64,000 bases of DNA, taken from an uncultured Nitrosospira sp. GTDB taxonomy: Bacteria > Nitrospirota > Nitrospiria > Nitrospirales > Nitrospiraceae. The position numbers and the translations under genes are program-made. Positions 52,263 to 62,350 of the stretch are shown here, piece after piece. Within the stretch, counting starts at the first letter, position 1. Every line of letters begins with the position of its first letter. The notes beneath the pieces were generated by a model. The model was not told the origin of the DNA, did no database searches, and saw only the letters and a list, made by a program, of their open reading frames with translations. The stretch is from contig CAADGK010000101.1 in assembly GCA_900696515.1 (NCBI GenBank), positions 1 through 64,000 of the forward strand. Direction: 5' to 3'.

Positions 52263-52562
52263 ATGCGTCTGATAAACCGAATGGCATTACGCTCTTCACG
52301 TTGCGCAAGGGGTTTGGCGTGCTTCGTCGTGCTCCTCTGTGTCTGCGTGGTGACGCAGATGCTCGGAGTTCCGATCACGCTCATTGGTGTGATGGATTCA
52401 GATCTGCTCGAGAAATCGGCACCGGTTTCCGAAGACCTTTCTTCCCTCTCACCCTCACTTGAACCGGAGAGGCCTAGCCTCCTTCACTTCTTCAGTGAGT
52501 CACGTCTTGTGCTGCAACTCCCAGTATTGGCCACGTCGGTGTTCCGCCCCCCCGCTGCCTAG
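52263..52562 (+). CDS. Small hypothetical protein with N-terminal hydrophobic segment
   Basis: 99 residues. A basic start (MRLINRMALRSSRCARG) and hydrophobic stretch (LACFVVLLCVCVVTQMLGV) look like a signal or anchor. The rest is acidic and serine/leucine-rich (DSDLLEKSAPVSEDLSSLS), ending in a proline/alanine tip. The family is not recognised. A frameshifted paralogue is at 50633-50875. Function unknown; the neighbours are envelope and efflux genes. Confidence 0.55.
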   Translation: MRLINRMALRSSRCARGLACFVVLLCVCVVTQMLGVPITLIGVMDSDLLEKSAPVSEDLSSLSPSLEPERPSLLHFFSESRLVLQLPVLATSVFRPPAA

Positions 52563-52757
52563 TCAGATCTCGTCGGCATCATACTATCAGCAGTTAGTTG
52601 CCTGGTGGCCTGAGTGCCTGTGGACAGTCGCGTCATGCCGAGTTGGTGCGTGTCCTGAATCTTCGAGTCTCTGAAGGACCGTCCGGCCGTTCGTAGGAAG
52701 AGGAACGGCTTTGGGTTCTTGAGCGCATATTCTTGGGACAGAGAGGAGGGGAGTGTG

Positions 52758-53363
52758 ATGTGCATTCGAATGGTACGCCATGTCTGGTTCACGTTGATGG
52801 TTCTTCCCCTTGTCGGTTTGGCGCTTGGTTGTACGACGACGCTGGTGCCTGGATCACCCGCAGCCATCACACGTCTCGAAACGGATGACGAACAAGGGTG
52901 GTTGCTGGGGGACGTTCATCTGGCTCATCAGGAGGCGGAGCGTTCAGCAGGCAGGAGGGGAACGATCGGTATGAAATGGTGGCTGGAAGAGGAAACCGCT
53001 GGCACACGATTGCAGATTGCCCGTCTTCCGTCTGACGGCCCGTTCGCGGTGAAACTCCAGGCCGGCTCGTATCGTGTCACGCGCATTGGCTTCGATAATA
53101 CACGGGGAGGCTGGCAGACGGAATGGCCGACCGCATTTCACCTTCAGTCGCGAGAATGCACCTCCCTGGGGACCTGGGCGCTTCAGATGCAAACAGGAAC
53201 GTACCGTGGATGGGTCACCCGTGAGGTGGCTCATGATCACGGTCGTACCCAGGATGAGTCGGGAAGGAGACTTGAAATCCGGCGGTATCCGACACTCATT
53301 GCGCCACTGGACTTGTCCGTTTGGAACTCGATCGAATTGCACACCCCTGTGAGGGTGTTCTAG
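52758..53363 (+). CDS. Lipoprotein, hypothetical
   Basis: 201 residues from the ATG at 52758 (GAGGAGGGG ahead). The N-terminus VLPLVGLALGC is a lipobox, so the protein is anchored to a membrane after Cys processing. The mature part has strand-rich sequences (MKWWLEEETAGTRLQIARLP, FAVKLQAGSYRVTRIGF) consistent with a beta-sandwich. The family is not recognised. It ends one base before the next outer-membrane gene, so the two are likely an operon. Confidence 0.65.
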   Translation: MCIRMVRHVWFTLMVLPLVGLALGCTTTLVPGSPAAITRLETDDEQGWLLGDVHLAHQEAERSAGRRGTIGMKWWLEEETAGTRLQIARLPSDGPFAVKLQAGSYRVTRIGFDNTRGGWQTEWPTAFHLQSRECTSLGTWALQMQTGTYRGWVTREVAHDHGRTQDESGRRLEIRRYPTLIAPLDLSVWNSIELHTPVRVF

Positions 53364-53364
53364 C

Positions 53365-54309
53365 ATGGCAGTTCGTCATCTGGTGAGCGTGACTCTGATG
53401 GCGTTGTTTCCCTGCGCGGTGGAAGCCGTTGATATCGGTCCACTGGCGCCATCGCGTTATTCCAGCGAGGCGATGATGCCGTACGCGCACAACACGGTGT
53501 TCTCACATATGCAGGATCCGGTCGTTCCTCTGCTGCGCGCGGAGTCTACGACGGGGGCGCCTCCTAACGGCAGGACGATCGAACGAGTATCGGGCGAAGT
53601 GGGAGGCCCACGGATCCCCGAGCCGATGGTCTTCGATTTGATCCGCCCGTTGGGTGGGAAGCGTGGCGAGGCGGAGATCAACGTACTGAGCAGAATTCCT
53701 CTTGGGAGAAAGGCCAGGACAGTTGATGAAGCGACCGATCCGTTGGGTCTTGTCCGGCGCAGCGCGGACAGGCAGGGGATCGAGTGGGCGCCGGAGATTG
53801 AGTATGATCTGTGGGACGGCGTCGGCATCGAATTCGAATTGCCGATTGAAAACGGGCGTATCGAGGCGTACAAAGGCGCCGGGCAAGCGACCTTCGGCAC
53901 GGCTTTGGATCACCGGTTCATCCATGGGGCCCAAGTCATCGCCCAGTATGAGCCGCAGCCGAAGCTGTGGACGACCACGTTTCTCTATCTGGCTGGTGTC
54001 CGGTTCAATGAAACCTGGAGCGTCTTTGGGATGTTTGGGCCACGGACTGAATTGGGAGGCCGTGTCACAGACCGCCGAACTGAGTGGCTCAGCAATGTAA
54101 CGTTGTTTGCGGATGTGACGAACCGACTCGTCGCGGGTATTGAAACTAATGTGGGGCAAGTCATCGATGGCCATACGTCCTTGTTGGTCATGCCGCAAGT
54201 GCATTACGAGGTGAGTAAGCATTGGATGATTCAGGGGGGCGCCGGCACGCAGATTACCAAGGGCCTAACGCTCCCGGAAATCGGATTTCGACTCATTCGT
54301 GAGTTCTAA
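53365..54309 (+). CDS. Secreted beta-rich outer-membrane-type protein, hypothetical
   Basis: 314 residues. The signal peptide covers about residues 1-21 (SVTLMALFPCAVEAV). The latter half is beta-rich (EWAPEIEYDLWDGVGIEFELP, VSKHWMIQGGAGTQITKGLT) and ends in REF, terminal phenylalanine typical of outer-membrane barrels. It resembles the DUF-type transporter barrels seen in Nitrospira genomes; no precise family is claimed. It directly follows the lipoprotein gene. Confidence 0.65.
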   Translation: MAVRHLVSVTLMALFPCAVEAVDIGPLAPSRYSSEAMMPYAHNTVFSHMQDPVVPLLRAESTTGAPPNGRTIERVSGEVGGPRIPEPMVFDLIRPLGGKRGEAEINVLSRIPLGRKARTVDEATDPLGLVRRSADRQGIEWAPEIEYDLWDGVGIEFELPIENGRIEAYKGAGQATFGTALDHRFIHGAQVIAQYEPQPKLWTTTFLYLAGVRFNETWSVFGMFGPRTELGGRVTDRRTEWLSNVTLFADVTNRLVAGIETNVGQVIDGHTSLLVMPQVHYEVSKHWMIQGGAGTQITKGLTLPEIGFRLIREF

Positions 54310-54473
54310 TTAGGATGTATCGTCTCCATGCCCATACGGGCACGGAGCTGGCGATCAAAAACGCGATGACGATGATCGAGGAGACGCATGGAATACTGTG
54401 CTGACCTATTCATCTGATTGGCGATTCTCAGAGATGATTGAGCGCTTTGATCACCAAAGGAGCGTGACAGCGC

Positions 54474-55493
54474 TTACAGAAACAGGTACAGCGCAGCCAC
54501 CACCCCGAAAAATTCGGAGCTGTTCTTCCCTCTGAGACTGAACCAGGGACCGGCAATCATGCCGACGTGTTGTGTGAAGTGGTATTCTACGGCCGGTGCG
54601 ATGGCGAGAAGATTGCTGTAGCCCTTCCCTATGATCGCTGGATCACCCTGTACACCGCCACCCGCTGTTCCGGAAAAGTTCGTCGCATTGATGGTCTGGA
54701 ATCCGATATCGAGCGCGAGCACCACGTGCCGGGTGAGCGTATACTCTCCTGCGATGATGAACGTGGTTACGGATCCCGGCTCAACACGACCTGCGGTGTC
54801 GAATCCTCCACCGTAAGCATTGAATCCACGCACCCTGACAGGCGAGTAGAAGCCATAGGAGGCATTCAGGCGGTATCTGAACACATGATCTCCTCCCAAC
54901 CGTAGTACGTTCTGTACGGCCACGCCGAGGGTTGTGCCAAACGAGCCACCTCCAATCCCGCCCAGATCCACCGTGGAAGGCCCGAGGTCGTTATAGCGAC
55001 CGGTCGGAAAGACTTCCTGAACCCAGAGGAGCACATAGGGAAGCCATGAATCGGCATCGCCTCGGAGCACTTGGACCCCCAGTTGGATCGGCAAGTCGCC
55101 GAACCCGGAGATAGAATCGCGTGAGGAAGAGTTCTCCAGCCACTGCGGCGCAATCCCGGTATCGATGCGGTTCGTGAGGCCGTAGATGAAGAAGGTTTGT
55201 TGAATGATCGTGCGAGACACGGTGGCCGAGTGCAGGCGCCAATTGTCGTTATACAATCCGCCATAGCGTGTATAAAAGAAGAACGGCTGCACGACCAGAT
55301 GCCCCGGATCGAGTGTGCGGCCGCGCATCGACAACAGTGTTCCCGTGAACCAGGGGTCGGACGATGGGTGCGCATCGGCCTCAGAGTTCCCGCACCAGCC
55401 CAATTCTGCAAGGCAGACACAGATGAGAAGCAGGCCGAGAACGATTGCGAGTCGCTTCCCAGCTAGACACGTCTGGTCAAGATAATCGATCAT
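54474..55493 (-). CDS. Outer-membrane beta-barrel protein, hypothetical transporter
   Basis: 339 residues from the ATG at 55493. A signal peptide (LAIVLGLLLICVCLAELGWC) precedes a barrel with repeated amphipathic strands (HLVVQPFFFYTRYGGLYND, YVLLWVQEVFPTGRYNDLG, IIAGEYTLTRHVVLALDIGF). It ends in LYLFL. The pattern resembles barrel proteins of the phenol/MetA-like transporter family. It is divergent from the TolC-like gene; the region 55494-55935 between them holds no gene. Confidence 0.7.
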   Translation of the reverse strand: MIDYLDQTCLAGKRLAIVLGLLLICVCLAELGWCGNSEADAHPSSDPWFTGTLLSMRGRTLDPGHLVVQPFFFYTRYGGLYNDNWRLHSATVSRTIIQQTFFIYGLTNRIDTGIAPQWLENSSSRDSISGFGDLPIQLGVQVLRGDADSWLPYVLLWVQEVFPTGRYNDLGPSTVDLGGIGGGSFGTTLGVAVQNVLRLGGDHVFRYRLNASYGFYSPVRVRGFNAYGGGFDTAGRVEPGSVTTFIIAGEYTLTRHVVLALDIGFQTINATNFSGTAGGGVQGDPAIIGKGYSNLLAIAPAVEYHFTQHVGMIAGPWFSLRGKNSSEFFGVVAALYLFL

Positions 55494-55935
55494 GGCAGCG
55501 ACGTGATGGCCTCTCACCGGACGGCCACTTTCGACACAAGATGACCACTGCACTGAGAGGTAGGACATCAAGGCCCTCTCCATAGGCATCCTTGTAGCAC
55601 AGCGATAGCCCATATTCACGCGGAGTGGATCGAGGAATGCGATGCATTGCTCCACCGGTTGATTCAGTGCTCACACTCCCGAACAATACGAAGCAAGATG
55701 ACTCTCTGAGATAAGAGTGGTTGATGCCGAAGGTCGGGGGGTCCATAAGAAAGGTAGCCATGACCTGCCTCGCACAGTGTCTCTTGTGGGCATGCGGGTG
55801 GATATGGTTAATAGTACGATCTGCTCGGTCAATGATGACCGTTGGAACAATGAGCCCATTCATCGGGTATGATCCGTGCGATGACGGCGTCAGAGACACT
55901 CGTGCCGTGAGGTTTTTGACGGAAAGGAGCGTTCC

Positions 55936-57393
55936 ATGAGAATCGTCTGGTTGGTCTTGAGCTGGCTCATCATCGCACCGGTGATCACCTCCGCAGGCCC
56001 AGCCAAAGAAATGACCTCGGAGGAATCCCTCCCGCCTCTTCCGTTAAGTCTGGAGGAACTCCATGCGAGAATTGATCGGACGCATCCGCTCTTACGAGGT
56101 GCCGGCGCTGAAAAAACGATCGCCCGTGGGAAGATGCTCAAGGCGCTGGGTGCCTTTGAACCCACCCTGGTGAACGACACCGAGCTTGAGCGTTTTATTT
56201 CAAGCAGTGACCCAAGTAAGGGCACGCAAACGGTGGGGTATAACGACACACTGGTGGAAGCGCTGCACCCCTTGGGTTTTAAAGGCAGCGCCGGATTCCG
56301 CCAATCGATTGGGGCTGCGAGAATTCCCGACCTCTCGTTCGGCGACGGGAATCAACAAGTTCTTCTTGCCGGGTACCTTCCGCTTCTACGAGGGCTGCTG
56401 ATGAATCCCGAGCGGGCAGAGTTCCAGCGATCCGAGTTGGCCGATCCGCTCGCAGACACCAAGATCGCCCAAACGAGGCAAGGTCTTTTCTTGGCCGCCG
56501 CCCATCAATTCTGGGAATGGGTGGCGGCTGCGAAAGCACTCGACATTCAGAAACGAGCACTCACCGTCGCGGAACAGCGCTACCAGCAAGTGGATGAACG
56601 CGCGAAGGCCGGTGCGGTCGCGCCGATCGACGTGTCGGAAGCCGGTCATGAAGTGCACCGGCGGCGGGAAGTGGCCATCGCCGCCCGACGAGTGCTCGAG
56701 CAAGAGCAGCTCAAGCTCTCCATGTTTCTGTGGGAAAACGGCGCTCCGACGATTCCGCCGATCGAGCGCATTCCGGAATTTCCCACCGCGAAGCGGATGC
56801 CGACCGCAGACGACATCACGGCACATAAGCTGGCAGCGATGAAAGAACGGCCGGAGGTCAAGGAACTGGAAGTGGAGGCCAGGATCAACAACATCGATCT
56901 TGCGTTAGCGAAGAATAATCTGCTCCCCAGCCTTAATCTTGAGGCGGCGCCGGCGCGTACGCCTGAGAAGTTTGTGCTCGGGTTAGGATATCGATTTGGC
57001 GTCGAATTACGGATTCCGCTGCTGCAACGCCGCAGTCGTGGCGAGGTGCTGCAGGCGCAAGGCCAGGCCGAACGACTCGTGGTGGCGCACCAGTACCGGG
57101 AAAACCAAGTCCTGGTCGATGTCGATAATGCTGTCTCGGCGATCGAGCGGGCGAGAGAAAGAATCGAAGAAGCGGGACAGGCGCTTCGTCTGGTCGCGCT
57201 GGTGGAAGAGGGAGAGCGGTACCGTTTCAGTGTCGGCACCAGCAGCGTGCTGTTCGTCAACCTTCGCGAACGCAATACCATCGATTCAGAGAATCAGGTC
57301 ATTCGAGCGAAGGCGGAATACCAGAAGGCTTTGGCGCAGTATCAGTGGGCCATCGCGGCCTGGGCCAAAGGCCCAAGCGAGACCATACGGTGA
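55936..57393 (+). CDS. TolC-like outer-membrane efflux protein
   Basis: 485 residues from the ATG at 55936 (AAAGGAG ahead). After a signal peptide (VLSWLIIAPVITSAG) two long helical repeats are seen (LSLEELHARIDRTHPLLRG and later LALAKNNLLPSLNLEAAP), typical of outer-membrane efflux channels. It could serve either the RND pair at 45-49 kb or the ABC/HlyD pair next door. The gap to the ABC gene is 134 bp with no gene. Confidence 0.88.
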   Translation: MRIVWLVLSWLIIAPVITSAGPAKEMTSEESLPPLPLSLEELHARIDRTHPLLRGAGAEKTIARGKMLKALGAFEPTLVNDTELERFISSSDPSKGTQTVGYNDTLVEALHPLGFKGSAGFRQSIGAARIPDLSFGDGNQQVLLAGYLPLLRGLLMNPERAEFQRSELADPLADTKIAQTRQGLFLAAAHQFWEWVAAAKALDIQKRALTVAEQRYQQVDERAKAGAVAPIDVSEAGHEVHRRREVAIAARRVLEQEQLKLSMFLWENGAPTIPPIERIPEFPTAKRMPTADDITAHKLAAMKERPEVKELEVEARINNIDLALAKNNLLPSLNLEAAPARTPEKFVLGLGYRFGVELRIPLLQRRSRGEVLQAQGQAERLVVAHQYRENQVLVDVDNAVSAIERARERIEEAGQALRLVALVEEGERYRFSVGTSSVLFVNLRERNTIDSENQVIRAKAEYQKALAQYQWAIAAWAKGPSETIR

Positions 57394-57527
57394 GTAGTTG
57401 GTAAAGCGACCGGTCGGGAACAGCGGGGCAAGTGTATGGTGCGTGTTGATGCTGGTGAGGTACACGTGCAAGAGGGATCTCCATCCGCCGAGATGCCTGA
57501 CACGCGGAAGATCAAAGGAGCACACGA

Positions 57528-59228
57528 ATGGGCGACGCGCTGGGCACGCACCATCCTAGCCTGCTTGAAGTTCTGAAGCTGTTTGGAAAGTTTCTCCGCC
57601 TTGAGCAGAGAATCCTCGTTCTTGTGGTCACGTATTCGCTCGTCGTCGGACTGTTCTCCCTGATCGTCCCCCTGACCGTTCAAGAGCTCGTCAACACGTT
57701 CTCGTTTGCAATTCAGCCGGTCATGATCGCCACGCTCGCCATCATCATGGTCGTCGTGCTGGTGTTCGTCGGAGCCTTTCGGGCGCTGCAGTACTACGCA
57801 GTGGAGGTGCTTCAACGTCGACTGTTTGTGCGGACGGCCTTCGCCATGGCGCAGAAGCTGCCCCTTGTGCGGGTTCAGGGATTTAGCCCGCGCGCGTCAA
57901 ATTGCTTTATGGAAACCGCCTTCATGCAACGTGCGGTCTCGACCCTCCTGGTCGATCTGGTTCATGTGCTGGTCGGCGGCATGATCGGCATGACCATTCT
58001 GGTCTTCTATCATCCGTACTTTCTCCTCCTGAACCTCGTGCTGCTCTTGGGCTCAGCGTTCATCTTCTTTGTCCTATCTCGAGGAGGATTACGGTCGACC
58101 ATCGACATGTCTCACGCCAAGTATGATGTGCTGCATTGGATTCAGGAGCTCTCGCAGAACGTCCTCCACTTGAAAGCAACCGACAGCCACGCATTGTTGA
58201 TGCAGAAGACCGATGAACTGGCGAAGAAGTATGTAGCCTGTCGTCGCGCACGCTTTTCCGTCTTGCTGCGGCAATTTCTCGCCTCGGTGGGCGGGCAAGC
58301 GCTCGCGCATAGCGGCGCGCTAGCCTTGGCCGGTTGGCTCCTGTCCAGCGATCAGTTGACTCTCGGCCAACTTGTCGCAGTGGAGGTCGTGGTCGGGAGC
58401 CTGCTGATCAATTTTGATGCAGTGGTCAAGAGCATGGGGCAGGTGTTCTTCTTCTTCACGGCTTTGGTGGAATTGGATGCCTTCTTGTCGTTACCGAACG
58501 ACCAACGCCACTGCCCTCCAACGTCGTCGGTGACCCTCCCTGACCCACAGACTCACGGTATCCGAGTAACCTGTACTGGCGTGGGCCTGATGCAAGATGG
58601 AGTGCCGGTGTTCGAGAATTTTGACCTAGACATCGCTGCTGGTGAAAAAGTCGCGATTTATGCGAACACGACGTCGGTCAGGATGTCCTTGGCCCGGGTG
58701 CTGGCTGGTCTGGAATCGCCAACCAGTGGGATCATTGCCTATAACGACGTGGAGCTGCGGCATCTCGATCAGCACGTCGTGAATCGGTGTCGCGGTTTTA
58801 TGATTGATTCGCAGCTGTCACTGATCGACGGCACCATTGCAGACAATATCGTTTGGGGACGAGCGTATGTCTCCTACGACGATGTCCGGTGGGCGCTCCG
58901 GTTGACTCAGCTCCAGGAGGACATCGCAACACTCCCTCAAGGGATCAACTCCAATATCAGCGTGTTCGGGGAGAGCCCTGCCCCAAGCCATGTGTTGCGT
59001 ATTCTCCTTGCACGGGCCGTTCTTGGACGGCCACAGCTCTTGATCTTCGATGGCATGATTCACGACATGCCGCCTGCGCTGCGAGACCGGATCCTCCAGC
59101 AAATCTGCTCGAAAGACGAATCCTGGACGGTAATGTTCGTCTCGAGCGACCCCACGCTCACGTCTTATGTCGATCGCCGCATTGCTCTGAGCGATTCAGA
59201 TGGCTCAGCGTCGTTGTTACCCACCTGA
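57528..59228 (+). CDS. ABC exporter-like protein with eroded nucleotide-binding site
   Basis: 566 residues. The N-terminal 320 residues form a six-helix permease (LFSLIVPLTVQELVNTF, MTILVFYHPYFLLLNLVLLL). The C-terminal domain has the ABC fold, but the Walker A glycine-rich loop is replaced by YANTTSVRMSLARVLAGL, lacking the GKS/T. The signature LSGGQ is replaced by ESPAPSHVLRILLARA, and Walker B reads LLIFDG with Gly in place of the catalytic Glu. ATP hydrolysis is unlikely. It may be a structural or sensor unit with the adaptor at 59293 and the TolC-like protein. Confidence 0.85.
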   Translation: MGDALGTHHPSLLEVLKLFGKFLRLEQRILVLVVTYSLVVGLFSLIVPLTVQELVNTFSFAIQPVMIATLAIIMVVVLVFVGAFRALQYYAVEVLQRRLFVRTAFAMAQKLPLVRVQGFSPRASNCFMETAFMQRAVSTLLVDLVHVLVGGMIGMTILVFYHPYFLLLNLVLLLGSAFIFFVLSRGGLRSTIDMSHAKYDVLHWIQELSQNVLHLKATDSHALLMQKTDELAKKYVACRRARFSVLLRQFLASVGGQALAHSGALALAGWLLSSDQLTLGQLVAVEVVVGSLLINFDAVVKSMGQVFFFFTALVELDAFLSLPNDQRHCPPTSSVTLPDPQTHGIRVTCTGVGLMQDGVPVFENFDLDIAAGEKVAIYANTTSVRMSLARVLAGLESPTSGIIAYNDVELRHLDQHVVNRCRGFMIDSQLSLIDGTIADNIVWGRAYVSYDDVRWALRLTQLQEDIATLPQGINSNISVFGESPAPSHVLRILLARAVLGRPQLLIFDGMIHDMPPALRDRILQQICSKDESWTVMFVSSDPTLTSYVDRRIALSDSDGSASLLPT

Positions 59229-59292
59229 AGCGCACACAGAATTGGACCGATTGAGAAACAGGCTTGCACGGGTCTTGGTGGAACAAAAATGA

Positions 59293-60750
59293 CTACTTTG
59301 AGCCTCGCCCTGCCTTGGGCAGGATCGTGTCGAGAATCGTGTGCGATCGTTCCAGGTAGTCGGGCGGGAAGAGGTTGAACCGGCGCCAGAGTTCATACCA
59401 GAGGGGGACGCGATTGAGGATCACCCAGCCCATCACCTTGGTGCCTTGCCGAACATGAGCTTGTTCGGGCCATGACCGATCCTCGGGATCAGGAACCACC
59501 CAGAATCGGTAATTCCCTTTGCCATCGTCTACCTGGTCGATCACTTTGATCACGCCGGAATAGGTGCCGGCCATCAGGTCGGGCCAGGCCGGTAAGGGAA
59601 TAGCGGGGATGCCATAGAAGAGGATTTTGACTTTTCGGCCAACATTCAATAAGGGTGCGTCAAGGCCGTCCGCTGCCATCTCCACGGCCTTGTCGGTACT
59701 GGTAGGAGACAGACGAAGCAAGGTATCACCGAGACGAACGGTCTCGCCGACCCCAACCTTGGTCATTTTCACGACGGTGCCGTCGATCGGGGCCACAATT
59801 TTACTGACCAACCGACGTTGCTCGGCGTTGGAGAGGCGGAGGGACACGTCGGCAAGCTGGTCCGTGACTCTGGCCGCTTCGGCCACCGAGGCATCGCGAC
59901 TCGCTTCTGCGTCGAGCAGCCGCTGTAACATTTCTGCACTGACTTGGTCGCGACCGAAGCGGAGCGATTTCATCGCCTCTTCGGCTGCTTGTAGGGCTGC
60001 TCGCATACCTTCAAGATCGGCTTGGCTGGCCGTGTCGGCTTGGATCGCCAACTCCAATTCACGCTGAGAGACCAACCCTCGCTTCGACAGTTGTTTATGC
60101 CGTTCCACATGCAGCGCGGCGGTCGTCGCAGCGATTTTGGCCGCCTCCACCTTTTGGTGCGCTTCCCGCACCTTATTACCGGCCTCGACTACGCGAGCCT
60201 CCGCCGATGGAACGGCGGCTTTCACGAGGTTCCGCATTTCAAGAATCCGTTTATCAAGCTGCTCGACCCTCATCAGCGCTGCACGCTGCGTCTTCTCCAG
60301 CGCCTTCTGGCGTTGATCCAGAAAGGTCAGGAGATGGGGCGACATGAAATTGGGATCATTGTCCTCCAGCTCAAGAATAAGCTTCCCCTCCTTCACCTGA
60401 TCACCTTCCAACACATGCCATTTCTTGATACGGCCGGTGATCTGTGACTCGATATCCTGCGGCCGCTCGTAGGGTGTATACGCCGACATCTGACCGGTCA
60501 CAGTGATGGTCTGTGTCCACGGGACAAAAATGATGGCCAGCAGGAAGAGCAAGAGCAGGCTGATTGGTAGACGCGAAGAGAATCTCCATCGCACAGGCAA
60601 CTGGGCCTCTGCCCAGGATTCAAGTTTGGCGGAGGCGGCGAGCTCGTCGACCGTGAGCGCAGTGAAACCCGCTTCGCGTTGTACGAGGGGGTGGGCCTGC
60701 TTTCCGAGGTCAAGCGCGTGGCTACTTGTGGAACCCTGTTTGGTGCTCAT
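59293..60750 (-). CDS. HlyD-family membrane-fusion adaptor
   Basis: 485 residues. A cytoplasmic tail of about 55 residues is followed by one membrane helix (ISLLLLFLLAIIFVPW) and a lipoyl domain (ESQITGRIKKWHVLEGDQVKEG). A long coiled coil follows (about 155-320), then the second lipoyl half (SKIVAPIDGTVVKMTKVGVGE) and a beta barrel. It fits a type I secretion or ABC-export adaptor. It faces the ABC gene convergently, with only 64 bp between stops. Start chosen at 60750. Confidence 0.9.
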   Translation of the reverse strand: MSTKQGSTSSHALDLGKQAHPLVQREAGFTALTVDELAASAKLESWAEAQLPVRWRFSSRLPISLLLLFLLAIIFVPWTQTITVTGQMSAYTPYERPQDIESQITGRIKKWHVLEGDQVKEGKLILELEDNDPNFMSPHLLTFLDQRQKALEKTQRAALMRVEQLDKRILEMRNLVKAAVPSAEARVVEAGNKVREAHQKVEAAKIAATTAALHVERHKQLSKRGLVSQRELELAIQADTASQADLEGMRAALQAAEEAMKSLRFGRDQVSAEMLQRLLDAEASRDASVAEAARVTDQLADVSLRLSNAEQRRLVSKIVAPIDGTVVKMTKVGVGETVRLGDTLLRLSPTSTDKAVEMAADGLDAPLLNVGRKVKILFYGIPAIPLPAWPDLMAGTYSGVIKVIDQVDDGKGNYRFWVVPDPEDRSWPEQAHVRQGTKVMGWVILNRVPLWYELWRRFNLFPPDYLERSHTILDTILPKAGRGSK

Positions 60751-61234
60751 GCTGCGTCAACCAGACTCAACTACTATTGAAAGATTACACACCCAGCCGT
60801 GATCATAGGCGGAACCGGTTTTCTGGTCAATCCGGTCTACCGGGGCGACAATAGCAGCGTGATGAACGTTGCTACAGAGCCAAGAGAACCTAAGCACGCT
60901 GGCCACCCGCTAAGGGAATAACCCCGAGACAGTGGACAAGTGGAGGACAGGCACGTATCTCACTGATACTCAGATGTGTCTGAAAAAACCGACCTCAACG
61001 AGCTCTCCACCCTTCGGAATAAAGCGACGCCGCGTGCCTTTGTAAATCTGGGCGCGGCGGCCTATATCGCCTATGGCCTCGCCCACGCGCCGACCATGAT
61101 CGTGAACATGTCCAAAGCGCGGCCGAAGTAACTCGTCCGGTTCCCTGTCCTCCACCGCATACACTTTTACAGTAAGGACAGCCTTTCCGTAGAGGCACGT
61201 CCCTACACTGTCCTCCACTGCAAAAATAATTATC

Positions 61235-61282
61235 GCTATATTCGTAATATCGTCTTGACACGCGAGAGACATCCGCGTAGTA
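61235..61282 (+). promoter_or_regulatory. Candidate promoter of the trb operon
   Basis: TTGACA at 61255 followed 17 bases later by TAGTAG fits a -35/-10 pair, about 75 bp before trbB. Overlapping upstream is ATATTCGTAATAT (61238-61250), a dyad that could be a repressor site. The 607-bp gap 60751-61357 contains no gene I can support; trbA is not seen. Confidence 0.45.
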
Positions 61283-61357
61283 GTGCAAAGCAATAATTGA
61301 GTAAGCAATAGATATTAGTAGAACTACATACAGTCGTTTTGCACGCATACATCGTAC

Positions 61358-62350
61358 ATGGTTCGCGCAAATACTCGCATGGATGACGGACCCTCGACGA
61401 AAGAACGAGCCCGCCGGATGATCGAACGGGATATGGGAGTTCTGTTACTCGAGACCCTCAATGATGCACGCACCGTGGAAGTCATGCTGAACGCGGATGG
61501 TCGGCTTTGGTGTGAACGGCTCGGGCAGGGGATGGCCTGTATCGGGACGTTTCCCGCCGCCCGCGCGGAAGCCATTATCAAAACCGTGGCGGGGTTTCAT
61601 CGCAAGGAAATTACGCGCCAGTCGCCCTACCTCGACGGAGAATTTCCCCTCGACGGCTCCCGCTTCGCCGCACAGATCCCGCCGATCGTGCCCGCTCCGA
61701 CCTTTGCGATCCGCAAACGGGCACTCGCGGTCTTTCGACTCGAGCAGTACGTGGAGCAGGGGATCATGACGGCTCGGCAACGAGACGTGCTCCTCACCGC
61801 CATTACAACCAGACGCAATATTCTGGTCGTGGGCGGGACTGGTTCGGGCAAGACCACGCTGGTGAACGCGCTGATCGACACGATGATGGACACCTTTCCC
61901 CATCTGCGCGTCTTCATCTTCGAAGACACCGCCGAAATTCAATGCCGTGCCGACAACTGCGTGCAATACCACACCACCGTGGATGTCACGATGGCGAAGC
62001 TCTTGAAGATTTCCATGCGCATGCGGCCCGACACGATTTTGGTCGGGGAAGTCCGAGGGCCGGAAGCGTTAGATCTCCTCATGGCCTGGAACAGCGGCCA
62101 TGAAGGAGGCATTGCGACCTTGCATGCCAATCATGCCAGGGCCGGACTCTCGAAGCTGGCGCTCTACATCAGCATGAACCAAGACTATCCCAAACCCATC
62201 GAACCGTTGATTGCCGAAGCCGTGCAGATCGTGGTGCACATCACACGCTGTGCGGACGGGCGCCGCGTCGAAGACATTCTCGAAGTCCAAGGCTATGAGC
62301 ACGGCCTGTACATCACTCGGTCACTGATTGAACCGAAGGAGCATACGTGA
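61358..62350 (+). CDS. trbB: TrbB, conjugative type IV secretion ATPase
   Basis: 330 residues. [18 protein letters not shown] is the Walker A motif (about residues 149-166), followed by [10 protein letters not shown] (Asp box), [20 protein letters not shown] (Walker B) and [13 protein letters not shown] (His box) of VirB11/TrbB hexameric ATPases. It powers mating-pair formation pilus assembly at the inner membrane. Its stop overlaps trbC. It is the first gene of the trb cluster that continues out of the window. Confidence 0.97.
   Translation: MVRANTRMDDGPSTKERARRMIERDMGVLLLETLNDARTVEVMLNADGRLWCERLGQGMACIGTFPAARAEAIIKTVAGFHRKEITRQSPYLDGEFPLDGSRFAAQIPPIVPAPTFAIRKRALAVFRLEQYVEQGIMTARQRDVLLTAITTRRNILVVGGTGSGKTTLVNALIDTMMDTFPHLRVFIFEDTAEIQCRADNCVQYHTTVDVTMAKLLKISMRMRPDTILVGEVRGPEALDLLMAWNSGHEGGIATLHANHARAGLSKLALYISMNQDYPKPIEPLIAEAVQIVVHITRCADGRRVEDILEVQGYEHGLYITRSLIEPKEHT

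Noticed and set aside
60970-61348. Minus-strand frames upstream of trbB
   Set aside because: They overlap the likely trb promoter region, have no domain and look like chance frames.
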